A DNA stretch of 64,000 nt, from assembly GCA_958450365.1 (NCBI GenBank), contig CAUEEP010000920.1, positions 1,079,501-1,143,500 on the forward strand, written 5' to 3'. The stretch's first letter is position 1. Each line of letters starts with the position of its first letter. A program made the translations under genes and the position numbers. The notes under the pieces were generated by a model. The model searched no databases and was not told where the DNA came from. It was given only the letters and a program-made list of their open reading frames with translations. Shown here piece by piece: positions 50,601 to 61,102 of this stretch. Source of the stretch: Mesorhabditis belari (taxonomy: Eukaryota > Nematoda > Chromadorea > Rhabditida > Rhabditidae).

Positions 50601-52681
50601 TCCAAACGTGACACAATCGGATCTTGTCACGTAAGTTTGGATCATTTTGAATATAGAATTGAATATGGAAAGAATATAGAAAGATTTGAAGTTTTTACAA
50701 AACATTAGCTTGAATAACGTTTTAAGCACCCTAAGTCAAATCAATCGCAACTTCTTGGTACCGCAAAAGGGATGGAGGAACGGGCCGACCTATGTTTTGA
50801 TGCTTCCATCTGGCCAGAGGTGAGTTCATCTTAAAAATCTCTTTCTCATCTCCATTTCCAACTTTTCAGCTTCTACAATACCACTCAAGCCACCGCTGAT
50901 GCTTTGAAGATCTTGCAAAAGGCGAGAACTTTTGCCATTGGAACGAACGGAGTGAGAAACGATTATGTGCGACAATTCGTCACTGGAAAGACTGATGATA
51001 ATTATCCGGTATGGATTTTTGAAGTTTTCTATCTAGATTTGAAATCTTGGGCATAATATTTGACTGAAAGCCTTACTTGAAACTGGTTTCGCCTTCAGAC
51101 TGTCCCCGATCCAACAGCGCTGACTGCTGGAAGCGATGTCGACAAGCAGTTGACACTTGATATCACAAAATGTGGGTAAAAATGAATTGGTTATTGTAAT
51201 AACTTAAACCAAATTCAGAATGATCCAAGTATTTCAAATCCAAAATTCCAGGGTTCGAGGACCTCGTCTACCCCACACTTCCACACATTGATGACACGAA
51301 CGCCGATTTCGTTTTCCTCATCGATCACCACATCTCACTGACTGATGCTGGATTTACTGCGGTACTTTTGAAAAATTATTCAAGTTTTCATTAAAACCTT
51401 AGATCAAACAATATTTGACTGAATTCATTACAAATCAAGTGACCAACGTTGGGACGAGGAGTCGCTTGTCCGTGGTCTCGTACAGATATGCGGTGAGTGG
51501 AAGTTGTTAAGGCTTTTTAAATACAGGGTTGGGCAAAATTACCAGGACAAAAGACTTGTTTGAATGTTATTCATCAAAAAAAACTCCTATAATTCTTTTT
51601 CTATAAATTCTTAATTATCCTCGAAAAAAGTAATCACACTTTTCTAGTCCTAATGTTGTTTTTTCTCGAGTTTTTCAGCGCTGAAAAGGGAAAAATTAAG
51701 CTTCGCGCCAGGATTAATTTTATTCGATGCTTTGTGGCTCAAAAGAAAAGCCGGTCAACGGATTTTTTATTTCAGTAATGTCCCAATAGTTTAAGGAATA
51801 AATCAATTTATGCTATGGAGAAAATTATGCGGTTAAGTTGGCTGGCTGTAAAGTTACAGCGAAAAACTCTTGTCCGGATAATTTTGCCCAATCATGTATA
51901 AAGATTTCGTTCTACCTTTTGGCTGATAAGCAAATAAATCAATTTTAGGCTGTAATCCCGGAGCAAAGCTGGGATTTGAACGCTTTCAAATCGCAAGTCG
52001 AACTGATGAACGCGGTGAACCAATTGAGATACAGCTCCGGCTCCGTGAGCTCCGATTTGAGTTTGTGAGTTCTTGAAAAGTCATTTAACTTCAAGTCATA
52101 AATGAAAATTAGATTGAAGATTCATTGTAAAATTGTAAAAACGACATTCCAGAGCGATCAACTATTTCTTCCGAAATAGCACTTTTGGCTACAATCCAAA
52201 TCGCCTCACCATTGTTGTCGATATCGCCTCGGCACCAAAGTGAGTGGTTCTTTTCAAAATTGTGAAAATCGAATTTTAGCACTACAACTCCACTCTTCCG
52301 AGATACTATGTATGGTTTGAATCAAGAAACGTTCACCTTTGCCTACACTTATTCGAACAATAACGGTACTCGGTGGGATTATATCAATCAGTTCTTGGGA
52401 GACGATGGTTATGATGTGAGTTTTGCGGGTTCAATTTTCAAATTTTACACAAGAAGCCTGACATACTGAAATTCTGTGGTCAAGTTTACACAAGGCATAA
52501 GAGTTTTACCTGTTGTAACAAAATTGTAAAACCCCTTTTCCAGAACTACCACCCCCAATTCGCCTTCCAACAAACGGATCGTCAATTTAAGCAATATGTG
52601 ATTAACTGTGAGTTTTCAGTAATAAAATCTTTTAAATTTCAAAATTTAGCATACGCTGCCTGGTACGCCACTTATGGATAA
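38700..52681 (+). CDS. Giant type II membrane protein with about nine vWA-like domains
   Basis: About 57 exons can be joined in phase into one frame of about 2,000 aa; start ATG 38700, stop 52679. MDRQRLVV then a single hydrophobic segment (residues 6-29) anchors the N-terminus; the rest should be extracellular. vWA-like units start near 38990, 41388 (VAVVFLVDVSLPISG), 42945 (DVIFVIDESQTM), 43960 (DITFIFEASYAS), 45180 (IDVTLAFHANTS), 47540 (DITILVDTSFDG), 48790 (FYFVLDLSFAMN), 50200 (VDIAIALDQTG) and 51290 (DFVFLIDHHISL). Each has the alternating beta/helix pattern, and some have a TDG strand end. MIDAS DxSxS is intact or nearly so only in the 42945, 47540 and 48790 units. Pro/Thr linkers separate units 1/2, 2/3 and 5/6. 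Exact donors of a few exons (near 46890, 48517, 51177) are uncertain. Likely adhesion or matrix role, inferred. Confidence 0.82.
39860..40560 (-). mobile_element. Second Merlin-type remnant, in vWA-gene intron 4
   Basis: The right end has GTTATACATCCGCAAAA (twice), the same terminus as the element at 20964. The minus frames read FRLPTTVADAISFFQQRHIL with a following Cys block, and later GDEPQHRLQQLWGLSG and VFEVIQLSGGPIG. These resemble the N-terminal and GGP blocks of Merlin transposases. Part of the sequence also matches the tail of the first copy (GAGGTAGCTGGATAGGAAAT region). Frames are broken. Confidence 0.6.
40752..41062 (-). other. Coding-like two-exon fragment inside vWA intron 4
   Basis: After TTTTTTGTAG, exon 41062..40978 reads VQQNLELDNATIQSIEWQNT then KVEELEIK and a donor. 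It joins in phase to 40939..40752 (GTEVSADTIISILTRLPNGW ..., stop). The other frame of the second piece also stays open and looks protein-like (YFNSDKIAKWLDASWLENF). It may be a fragment of an inserted gene (F-box/FTH-like composition), but no domain is certain. Confidence 0.35.
43515..43520 (+). other. Non-canonical GC donor (GC-AG intron)
   Basis: Exon GLNPSDFREGLIK ends AAG|GCAAGT and joins in phase to CAAGCAATTGG after CCTTTAG. No GT donor in phase is available nearby. GC-AG introns with strong AG|GCAAGT context are known in nematodes. Confidence 0.75.
46041..46581. mobile_element. 541-bp MITE, second copy of the GGGTACTTTTCC family
   Basis: Left GGGTACTTTTCCAATAGCGG and right (reverse) GGGTACTTTTCCAATATCGG form the TIRs. 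GATAAA flanks both sides (46035..46040, 46582..46587). The core shares AAATAGAT.TTTTCCC.TTAGCGGAC and CCACGACTGGATGACTCC with 17153..17655. Near 46490..46530 it carries GGTCGCATTTGTCCCACTCC, which belongs to a different MITE (58322..58810). It lies in an intron of the vWA gene between exons FSDFTQR and AYSWTNDQ. Confidence 0.88.
51522..51899. mobile_element. 378-bp Tc1-type MITE
   Basis: TA-flanked ends CAGGGTTGGGCAAAATTACC and (reverse) CATGATTGGGCAAAATTATC, followed by GGACAAAAG / GGACAAGAG. Inserted in the intron after exon LSVVSYRYA of the vWA gene. No coding capacity. Confidence 0.8.
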
Positions 52682-53504
52682 GAAAACTTGCCTTAAATTT
52701 TGTTTGAATTAGTTTTTTTTTTGTCTCATTGTTGTTACCAGTTCAAATTTCTATTATGTGTGTATTGTTATGGATAAATTTTGAATATCTAATTCACTAT
52801 CATTTTGGTGAGCATACGATCAACGCTCAACGCTCGAATATCTAGAAAGTTATGGAAACTCAAACAAGGAAACTTATTTCCATACGTGCTTGACACAGGA
52901 AAACTTTCAATTTTTCAATATTGTGTTTTACGTTTAAGAAATTTAAGGGAAAAGAGTATTCATTTAATTGATAAGGGCGGTGCAAGCCTTTAGATTGTCG
53001 ATGATTGTCGACACCTTGACCAGCGATCAAGTCGTATGCAAGTGATCTTGCGCCCTCGAGAAACCGAAGTGATCCGGCTTTGGCAACTCGCTAGGATTCA
53101 CCCAAGGAGCAAGGCCATCTGATAGGGCATAAGCTGTAGCGTTACCACTACATAAAAGTGCCTCCCGACACCGAGAGAGCAAAGTTATCATTGTCTTGAC
53201 TAGGTGGCATGAAAAACTCAACACAAAGCAACAAGGAACGATAGATTTGACGCGAGATCGTTGTCAAAGTGTGATCAACTCAATTTGCAATGCTCGTTTG
53301 TCTTTAACACTCAATGGCTCGGTCATCAGAAATTTTGACGATAGATACAGTGATAAAATGTGAGTTTTGGTGTAAGCCTTAAGTCAAATGAGATAGTACA
53401 GGGTGGCGTAAAATTACCCGTGCACCTAATTGCAGTCCTTTTTCTGCGCGAAATATTGTACTACCAAATTTTCACTATTTCTATGTTTATTGCGTTGATT
53501 TCAG
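52682..53504. other. 3' region of vWA gene; uncertain exon relics
   Basis: A plus stretch 53200..53360 reads RWHEKLNTKQQGTIDL, then CQSVINSICNARLSL and a donor; it could be an upstream exon of the kinase relic. 53398..53430 is TACAGGGTGGCGTAAAATTA, a Tc1-type end. No intact gene. Confidence 0.45.
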
Positions 53505-54346
53505 ATGGTGGCTGTGAGTTTGCTGCGAAAAGCTATCATCAAATTGAATCATCAAGAATGTTGCCAACTTGGCAGGTTTGTTATGAGTTTATTATGAATC
53601 TCAGTCCTTATTTAAAAGCTATTATCCAAATTCTTTTTTCAGATTTCGGTTTATTTTGTCTATACATCAAAAGGCGGACTTTTTGCCATTGAAATGGATG
53701 GTTCCCGAAAGTCTCAAAATAGCTGAATTCCCTGTGTAAGTGCTGAGACTCAAGGTAAACGAGAACGAGATAAATAAACATGATCACTGAGCTGTTTCAA
53801 ATCTATTAATGACTAAACCAGTTCTAGTCTAGTGTTTGAACTTTGTGAAACAATCTGGGCTGCCAGGATTGACTTGTTCCAGGATTGCGAGCCAGGATTG
53901 ACTTGTTCTGGTTAAATTTGTTCTTGAAACGTTTACTCAAAGATCTAATAACCAGGTTTTTAGCTGGTCCTTTGGCGTTTTCTTGTTGGGGTTGTACCAT
54001 TTGGTGAAACGCCATTCGTCGGCGTTAACTCAGTCAATGTTTGAGCATTTGGAGAAGGGAAATCGACTGAAAATACCTGTTAATGCTCTGGAAAAGATGT
54101 TTGTTTCTAAGATTTAATTTAATAACCTTTAAATAAAAAGATTTTAGACACAAATTAGCTGTCCAATGTTGAGAGTTTGAGAAAGAGAATCAGCCAAATT
54201 TTGCGGAAATTCGCTCGAGTTTGTATGAACTTTTGGAAGACGATTTCGCTTATTATGGATATTTGCAACTTGGGAAAAACGCGGGAGAATTGAATTATAA
54301 TATTGGAAATACAAAAGAAGGAAGATATCAATCTTTTCGTTTTTAA
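53505..54346 (+). pseudogene. Receptor-type tyrosine kinase pseudogene (C-terminal half)
   Basis: Pieces of a tyrosine kinase domain occur in order but in different frames: SDFGL at 53639..53653, then PLKWMVPESLKIAEFPV at 53684..53733 with a donor. Next is WSFGVFL at 53965 (frame broken before GETPFVGVNSVN), FEHLEKGNRLKIPV, then NFAEIRSSLYELLEDDF to a stop at 54346. KWMVPES is the P+1 loop of receptor tyrosine kinases. Frameshifts at about 53655 and 53990 and the missing N-lobe show it is dead. It resembles the small nematode-expanded KIN-16/OLD-like group; that placement is inference. Confidence 0.75.
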
Positions 54347-54544
54347 TCATTTGTTAAGCTTTTTTTTCACTTTCAGAAAGAATTTTATTTCTATTGAAGT
54401 AAATTTAATGTTAAAAATGAATAAACATGTTTAAGATTAGAAAAGGAAGAGTTTTAAAGGTTTAAAAGATCAGAATCAGTTTGTTTCAATGTGGTAAGAG
54501 TCGAAAATTATCGTAATCAGGATTGTGAAAAAGTTGCTGCTAGT

Positions 54545-55585
54545 TTATGAGGTAAAAGATCGCTGAACTGAAGGAAAACACAATCGTTGCCACACCAGAA
54601 AAAGTCCAATGAAAGAAAAGAATAGAATAATAAAGATGAACATAAACTGATCGCGCAAAGGAAACGATTGTAGCCAATAAAGTAAAGAAAAACTGAAGAT
54701 AAGGCCAATAATTGCACCACAAATCCCACTAAGCACAATTGCGGTCGTTTTGGTCTTTCGGTCGTTTCTTTGATCGATTTCTCGGCGTTTTACAATTTCC
54801 GCATTTCTTGTATTCATAATCGCTTCTCGGATTTCCTTAGCTCTGTTTTGCTGCTTTCCAATGAGCTCAATCATCCAACTAACATAACCTTTACGAGAAA
54901 TGAAAATATTTGACGGTTTGGCATGAAAATATTTGACGGCAAGTGTAATCTCTTGAATCAACGCTTTCTTTTCCTCATTGCTAAACCGATAAGAATTCGC
55001 GCAATGAATCTTCAACTTGTCGATTAAAGTAAACTTGAAAGTGGCCAGAATTGAAGGTAATATTTTGATGTCTTCATGAAAAGCATCGAATCTTTTAACA
55101 GCCTTTGGACAAAACTGTTTCACGAGGAAATTCCCTGTTTCTTCTTTTTCAGGTAATCCAATTATGTGTGGATAATTTCCAATGATAAGCTTGGGACAGT
55201 AATGAATTTTTCGAAAAATCGGCCAATCGGTGTCCTTAATTCGAATTGCTTTTCCGAGAACATCTTCACAGTTCAAGAATCGATATTTCTTTTCTTTTGT
55301 TTCGATTTGAATCTCCAGCTTTTTTGAGACAAATTCAGCGTTTTCAAGCGATTTACCACAAGTTGAAATCTCCAATTTCTGCAAACTTCTTGTAAAAGGT
55401 CCATTTTGAAGAACGAATCCACGGAGATCTTTATTGATTTGAAGACATTTAAGCATTTCTTCCGTGTCAACATATTGGAGAACAGATTGTTTAAGAAATC
55501 GTGGTAGTCGAGGGAAATTGATTGGAGTGGTGCTCATCGAAAATTGATTGGAGCTCATCGGGGGATTTTTGCATAGAATCTTCAT
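54545..55585 (-). CDS. Single-exon F-box-like protein with two C-terminal TM segments
   Basis: 346 aa, no introns. Residues about 22-58 (PRLPRFLKQSVLQYVDTEEM then LKCLQINKDLRGFV) follow an F-box-like pattern: Leu-Pro start and a helix ending in CLQ-NK. The central 200 aa has no recognised domain. Near the C-terminus are hydrophobic helices (TAIVLSGICGAIIGLIFSFS and FMFIFIILFFSFIGLFLVWQ), so the protein is predicted to be membrane-tethered. F-box proteins act as SCF ubiquitin-ligase adaptors; a tail-anchored one would target membrane substrates (inference). ATG at 55585 is chosen over the one 27 bases later. The lack of introns, unlike all neighbours, suggests retroposition or expansion of a fast-evolving family. 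Confidence 0.7.
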   Translation of the reverse strand: MKILCKNPPMSSNQFSMSTTPINFPRLPRFLKQSVLQYVDTEEMLKCLQINKDLRGFVLQNGPFTRSLQKLEISTCGKSLENAEFVSKKLEIQIETKEKKYRFLNCEDVLGKAIRIKDTDWPIFRKIHYCPKLIIGNYPHIIGLPEKEETGNFLVKQFCPKAVKRFDAFHEDIKILPSILATFKFTLIDKLKIHCANSYRFSNEEKKALIQEITLAVKYFHAKPSNIFISRKGYVSWMIELIGKQQNRAKEIREAIMNTRNAEIVKRREIDQRNDRKTKTTAIVLSGICGAIIGLIFSFSLLYWLQSFPLRDQFMFIFIILFFSFIGLFLVWQRLCFPSVQRSFTS

Positions 55586-55858
55586 CAAAATCGTTGGGTA
55601 GACTTCGAATTTTCTTTTAAAAGGTTTTCAGTTTAAAGTTTAAAGGGTAAATAGTCAATTATCAAAATTGCTAGAGAATTGCTTTCGAGAATGCCAAAGG
55701 GATTGGCAATTTAAAATTGTTAAAGCTTTTACAGTCAAAAAATGTAGTTTGTAATTGTAATTGTCATGAAAAAGCTTGTAATTGTCATGCTAGAGATCTG
55801 TTAGTCTGCTTGACTGAAACTGCTTAAAGTTTTAGCTTTCTTTAAGTTTTCTTTAATT

Positions 55859-56105
55859 ATTAGGTTGGTGAATTGAAAACTGCGGGACTTTGAACTAAAA
55901 TTTGTTGAACATAAAACCATAAATTCATTACAAATCATTTCCATTATTATTGACGACTTCTGCTCATTTTACAGGCAATTTGCGGATTCCTCTTTCGTAG
56001 TAGGATTTTGATTTGTGTGTGAGACAAGTGTGAGGCTCAAAAATGCAGGAGATGTCCCAGTTGGAGCACTTTCTTCAAAAGAAACTCATTTTGGTGTCAA
56101 TAAAA
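55859..56105 (-). mobile_element. Truncated mariner-family MITE
   Basis: The left end TTAGGTTGGTGAATTGAAAA and internal blocks match 35423..35957. It stops after TTTTGGTGTCAATA, before the palindrome centre. Confidence 0.8.
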
Positions 56106-56304
56106 CGGTACAATGTTGAACGTTTTCTGAGCTTCATAAGCAAGTGTGCTCATCAGAATGTCTCTAAATGATGAAATTTTTGTATAGAATCTAAAAAAAA
56201 TCAAGAATTAAACATGTTACCTGAGCTTTAACCCTCTGAACTCCGGCAAAACGTTGAGGCCAACAATCATGCCTAGATTGAATTCTTGATAACTTTTATC
56301 ATTC

Positions 56305-56835
56305 TATTGGGCTGATGAATTGAAAACTGCGAGAATTTGAACTAGAATTTATTGAAAATAAAACCATAAATTCATTCCAAATAATTTCCATTATTATTGA
56401 CGACCTCTGCCCATTTTACAGACAATTTGCGGATTCCTCTTTCGTAGTAGGATTTTGGTTTGTGTGTGAGACAAGTGTGAGACTCAAAAATCGAGGACTG
56501 GAGATGTCCCAGTTTGAGCACTTTCTTCAAAAGAAACCCATTTTGGTATCAATGGAAAAGTTGTAGAGAAGCAAAAATTAGGTTTATAGCCAAATTTCCA
56601 AAAAGATACACTTAGTAGTTTCGCTTGAAATGCAAGTTTTGTGAAAATTCGTAAATTTGGCATTTCTTGAAAACCAGTTTTTGAATCGTTCTGAAAATTT
56701 GGATATAAGCTTCATTTTGATTCTCTACAACTTTTCCATTGACACCAAAATGGGTTTCTTTTGAAGAAAGTGCTCCAAATGACAATATGCCATAGTCACA
56801 TATGACAATAGTCCGTTCAATTCATCAGTCCAATA
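56305..56835 (-). mobile_element. Complete mariner-family MITE with internal hairpin
   Basis: Ends TATTGGGCTGATGAATTGAA and inverse (TTCAATTCATCAGTCCAATA). The palindrome GAGCACTTTCTTCAAAAGAA...inverse is the same as at 35423 and 4635. Confidence 0.85.
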
Positions 56836-56914
56836 GATCTCAATTCTCTTAATGTTCTAGCTTGTAGTTATTGTTCAGAAAGTTAGCCGAATCACCGGAA
56901 ACTAAAGAAAACAA

Positions 56915-57217
56915 GTGAAAGCCGCGGAATCCCATCGAGATTTGGTCAAAGCCTTTGGGAATGATGTATTGTTCGAAAGCCGATGCCGAGTCTGGTTCCA
57001 ACGCTTTTGGAATGGTGATCAAAGTCTCGAGGATGATAAACACTCTCGTCGACCTCAAGCCGTAGACAACGATACTTTGAGGGCTGCAATCGAATAGGAT
57101 CCATCAAATGACGCGTGAACTTGCTCAACAGTTTCTATGTTCAAATTCTCCCATTGATGAGCACCTCCACGCCATTGGAAAGAGATCAGATGCGGGAAAT
57201 AGCTTCCTCACGAGTTA
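56915..57217 (+). pseudogene. Mariner transposase N-terminal (HTH) fragment
   Basis: Plus frame KAAESHRDLVKAFGND, WFQRFWNGDQSLEDDK, then RRPQAVDNDTLRAAIE and a stop. A shifted frame continues MTRELAQQFLCSNSPIDEHL to a stop. This is the paired HTH region at the start of mariner transposases. The catalytic domain is absent here; a catalytic fragment and C-terminal ends of related elements are elsewhere in the window. Confidence 0.85.
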
Positions 57218-57385
57218 AGCAGTGCAAACGCTCGTTTATATCCGAACAACCCAATAGATAAATCTTTTGATCTTTAGAAACTTTGGTATGTGATTTACTG
57301 TAGTTAATGAAGTTCTGTATGAAGTTAAAGATATTCAGCTAAGGAATAAATACAGTGTTCATTTATTTCTACAACTGTTGCCAAC

Positions 57386-59687
57386 TCAAACTTTTGGCCT
57401 TTGACATAAAGCGCCGACTTTTTTGTTTGGAGAAGTTAGCCATAGATCGGGATAGGAAATTTCTGAGCCGTACTTCATGTTCATCACATTGACGACGTAC
57501 GGGGTTTTGACATTAACTAAAAGGTTAATTTGTATTAAATACAGATTAAATTGTATCAAATAAAGAAGAGTGCTCACATGATGGTTGTGGATCGGGGAAG
57601 AAGATCGTCTTCACTTTTTTGAAACAATTTGTATCATTTGCAATGGCTGGGGTGAAATAGGCCTGAATTCATGCAATTAAACAACTTTTGGTTCTGGTTA
57701 GTTCTAGTTTTTTGATTGAATCTAGAGTTGATCCAAAAGTCGTAGGATCTAGATTTCCCCGGGAGCCAAGCCCAGGCTTGTTTTTGCTATAGACCTGTGC
57801 CTGGGTTTACTGTTCCACAAAGAATCTCCAGAAAGTCAGAAAGAATCCAGACCTAGGCTTGGACCTGGGTCTTGCTTCTGATCCCTGATCAAAAGGATAA
57901 TAAAGTAAAGAAATGACTGAGAAAGAATTTAGAATCCTCGAACTGAATTGAAGGAATTGGGGGAACGGGGGAATTGAATCCTCGAACTTCTGCTTACCGG
58001 GATTCTACCGCTGGGCTATCGGCGCCTTCTTTGTTCCAGAAGAAATAGAAAAGACAAGAAAGAGGAAGCAATGAAGAGAAAGCAAGGAAGAAAGAGAAAT
58101 ACCCGATAACTCACATTATATCTAACGTATTGCTGAAATGTTTTATAATCATCGACACCGGTGGATAAAGCTTTGATCGGTTTCACCCAACATTTCACCG
58201 CAGAGATCCATGTTCTAAAATTTGCCAAAGATCAGCATTCCCGGTCGGCGGAGACCGATCTTCAAAATTTCTTCAATCATTCACAAAGTTGTATGCGCAA
58301 ATTGGATATTGAGGGTAAGATGGGAGTGGGACAAATGCGACCTTTTTTTTGCGCACCCGGCCATTTGCGCACCTTTTTTTCCGCACCTGGCCCATTAGCG
58401 CACCTTTTTTCGCGTTTTAAAAAAGCTCTAAAAAGCTAATATTAACCAATTTCTATGCCAAAAGTTGTTTTTCTAGGTAATTTGAGGGTGTAGAATCGAA
58501 ATTTTGACATAACAGAGCGTGTGGAATCAATTTGAAAGACAAAACGGGTAGGTCAAATTACAGAAAATGGTCGATTTTTCTCTTTGTATAACTCCGTCCG
58601 TTCGCTTCCACAAGCTCTGTTATGTCAAAATTTCGATTCTACGCCCTAGAATTATCTAGAAAAATAACTTTTGGAATAGAAATTGGTTAATATTAGCTTT
58701 TTAGAGCTTTTTTAAAACGCGAAAAAAGGTGCGCTAATGGGCAAGGTGCGGAAAAAAAGGTGCGCAAATGGCCGGGTGCGCAAAAAAAAGGTCGCATTTG
58801 TCCCACTCCCCCCAAATCATCTTTTAGAAGTGTCAAAGCATTGACACCAGAATACGATTCTTAAAATGAGAAATTAAATTCATTGATTGTACTTGAACTA
58901 GTTGAAAAGAGAAACTCACGTGCAGCTATTGATCGTGATCTTCTTAGAGCACTTTGCCACTGATTCTATGACACGTTTTGGCATGTTTCCTTTAGCCATC
59001 ATAAAATCGGGAGCTAAAGATGATAAAAATGGTTATAACTGAGACAAAGGCGGTTTTGAATTCAATTTGATCTTTGAAAACTCACCCGCATGCGTTTTCG
59101 AAACATCTGTACCATTTAACAAAAGCTGATGACCATTCGGTTTTCCAACAATTCCCACCCAAGCAAGCTTTACTTTAGTATCTAAACATTGATTAACTTA
59201 AGGTTTGTCTTGTTTTTTAAAAGATTCCCTAGAAAGTTTAGCTGAAAATTTAGCTTGCAACGATTTGCAAAAGATCTAAAAGATCCAAAAGATCCAAAAG
59301 ACTCAAAAAGCTACAGTAACTTGGCTTAATTCAGTCTAAAACTTGCTGAATATGTTAAAAATTAGGCTTTTCTAAATAGTGCTTTAGAAAGCGCTCGTAA
59401 TCTTACTTGGATACAATAGACGAATATTTTGAGCATCTTTAGCATTCGATAACAATAAAAGTTTTCCATTTTTAAATGCAGCACATCGAGCAACTGCATC
59501 AGCAAAAGTTTGATCTGGGTTTTTTATTGTATTACTTCAAAAATTCAATCAAGAAACTTTTCTTGATGAGTTGCACACAATAATTTCTTCCTTTCAATGC
59601 AAAAGATCCTTTTGGGCATTTAGAAACAATCAAATCAATGAATAAGCTTAAAAATACAATCAAAACTTTAGCAATTCTCATTTTCAT
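57386..59687 (-). CDS. C-type-lectin-like secreted protein A, 247 aa
   Basis: Seven exons in closed phase: 59687-59558, 59514-59407, 59181-59086, 59013-58920, 58214-58115, 57662-57578, 57516-57386. Residues 1-22 form a signal peptide. KCPKGSFALKGRNYC, FADAVARCAAF and GKLLLLSNAKDA are the start of a C-type-lectin-like fold. WVGIVGKP, WISAVKCWV and the closing DLWLTSP and ALCQRP fit its later strands. The calcium-binding EPN/WND motifs are not visible, so sugar binding is uncertain. The first intron would be only 43 bp. A partial paralogue follows at 61905..62730. Nematode proteins of this type are often immune or surface recognition factors (known of the family, not shown here). Intron 4 contains a 490-bp MITE and intron 5 a tRNA-like relic. 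Confidence 0.75.
57956..58023 (-). pseudogene. tRNA-like relic in lectin A intron 5
   Basis: The minus strand has GGCGCCGATAGCCCAGCGG, TAGAATCC (D-arm-like) and GTTCGAGGATTCAATTCC (B-box-like). No acceptor pairing or normal anticodon arm. Confidence 0.5.
58322..58810. mobile_element. 489-bp MITE with about 200-bp inverted repeats
   Basis: The ends GGGAGTGGGACAAATGCGAC / inverse continue inward through GCGCACC, CGCGTTTTAAAAAAGCTC and AATTTTGACATAACAGAGC. The element is thus nearly a full palindrome with about 80 bp of loop. GCGCACCTTTTTT blocks recur three times per arm. It lies in intron 4 of lectin A. Confidence 0.9.
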
Positions 59688-60310
59688 TTTCAAAGTTTCA
59701 AAGTGTTGCACTGATTCCGATTCGGTATTTAAAATATTGCATAGAAGATCATATTTTGTGCCTCAATGATCGTTATTTGAAGCTTATTCTGGGTGAGTAA
59801 CGAAGTTCTCTTTTCTTCGTCAACGATTGAAGATCAGATTTCCCAAAAATGGAAGCAATGCTTGATTGATGGCTGGATAATCAATGAGTCATAGGGAATA
59901 ATTTGGTCAGTCAGAGATCAAGTACAAGTACAGGTTTTTTTTGCCATCATATTATACCATTATAAAACCAAAGCTTCGATAAAGCTCTCTTTTTCTATAG
60001 AGCTTCCATCAACTCCCACTCAGTAAATTTCAAACCGATTTTGTTAAATGTAGAGATGAGTGACTTTTTCAGTGACCTTTAAGTCAATCCTTTGCTTATT
60101 TATGGTGGCTATTACTGTATTTATTCTATTAAAAGACACTCTCTAATAGAAAATGCGCATTTTATTAAAGAATTCCCTTAAATTCTATTTTGTGCTGTAA
60201 CTACCGTAATCGTTGGCTTGTTTCTTTTCTTTTTTCGATCTTTTATTTAATTTTATCTAGTTTTACTTGTAACTTTTGCTTTTAGTTTTTTTTATTTCTA
60301 ATTTATTAAT
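59688..60310. other. Upstream of lectin A, nothing recognised
   Basis: AT-rich, with a polypyrimidine-rich stretch; no clear TATA box or conserved block. This would be the promoter region of lectin A. Confidence 0.4.
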
Positions 60311-61051
60311 TATTGGGTTGTCCAGTTATGAATGCGCGTTTTTACTATTTTGTAAATTTCTCAAGATATCGAACAAATGTATATGAGTGTTATATATCAT
60401 TCGAAAGCTGTTCTCGTGTGTTCTGCCAATTCTCGTGTAGTGAGTGTTGGATCCTCTTCAATTTCTGCCATCAAATCCACATCAGTCACTCCTGGAGGGT
60501 GCCTCTCATGCGGCTCATCCTGGAGACTTTCGTTGCCACTTTGAAAGCGTTGAAACTATTTGAGTGTTATATATCATTCGAAAGCTGAAGATCTCCTCTA
60601 CATTTTGGAATAAAAACGTTTTTGAATTTATTCAACTTTTTGGGAAATTGACAGCACAAAGATCGTTTTCAAAAAAACTTAGCTATTCCTCAAGTTTTAT
60701 GGTGTAAAACAACCGCCCAGAAAAGAAAAGAAAAGTTAAAGATGCTTTGAAATTGTTAGATTGAAAAAAAGTTGTATTGATATATCTATTGGCCAAACAT
60801 CAAACGGTTAACTCAATTTGAGCCGAGCCAAAACTTGATCCAAAGGCGCCCTTCCATTTTTTGGCCACCTCTTCTTCTGTGCAGTCAATTTGCCCAAAAG
60901 CTGAACAAATTCAAAAACTTTTTATATCAAAATGTAGAGGAGATCTTCAGCTTTCGAATAATACTCATATATATCTTTTTCTTGATTTCGGTATCTTGAG
61001 AAATTTACAAAATAGTAAAAAAAACGCGCATTCATAACTGGACAACCCATA
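60311..61051. mobile_element. Mariner-type MITE, TIR TATTGGGTTGTCCAGTTATG
   Basis: About 100-bp imperfect TIRs (TGGGTTGTCCAGTTATGAAT, GCGCGTTTTT, TTTGTAAATTTCTCAAGATA). GAGTGTTATATATCATTCGA with AAGCTG recurs at 60387 and 60560 and in inverted form at 60948. No transposase. Confidence 0.8.
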
Positions 61052-61102
61052 TCTAGGAATTTTTTAAATTTAGGTGACGCCAATAAGTGATCGTAAAGGA
61101 AT

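Larger units (their letters stand above)
55586..57385. other. Intergenic mariner cluster
   Basis: Contains the three mariner-derived pieces listed separately; otherwise AT-rich and featureless. Confidence 0.7.

Noticed and set aside
60313..60588. 91-codon plus frame
   Set aside because: Inside the mariner-type MITE and made of its internal duplications.
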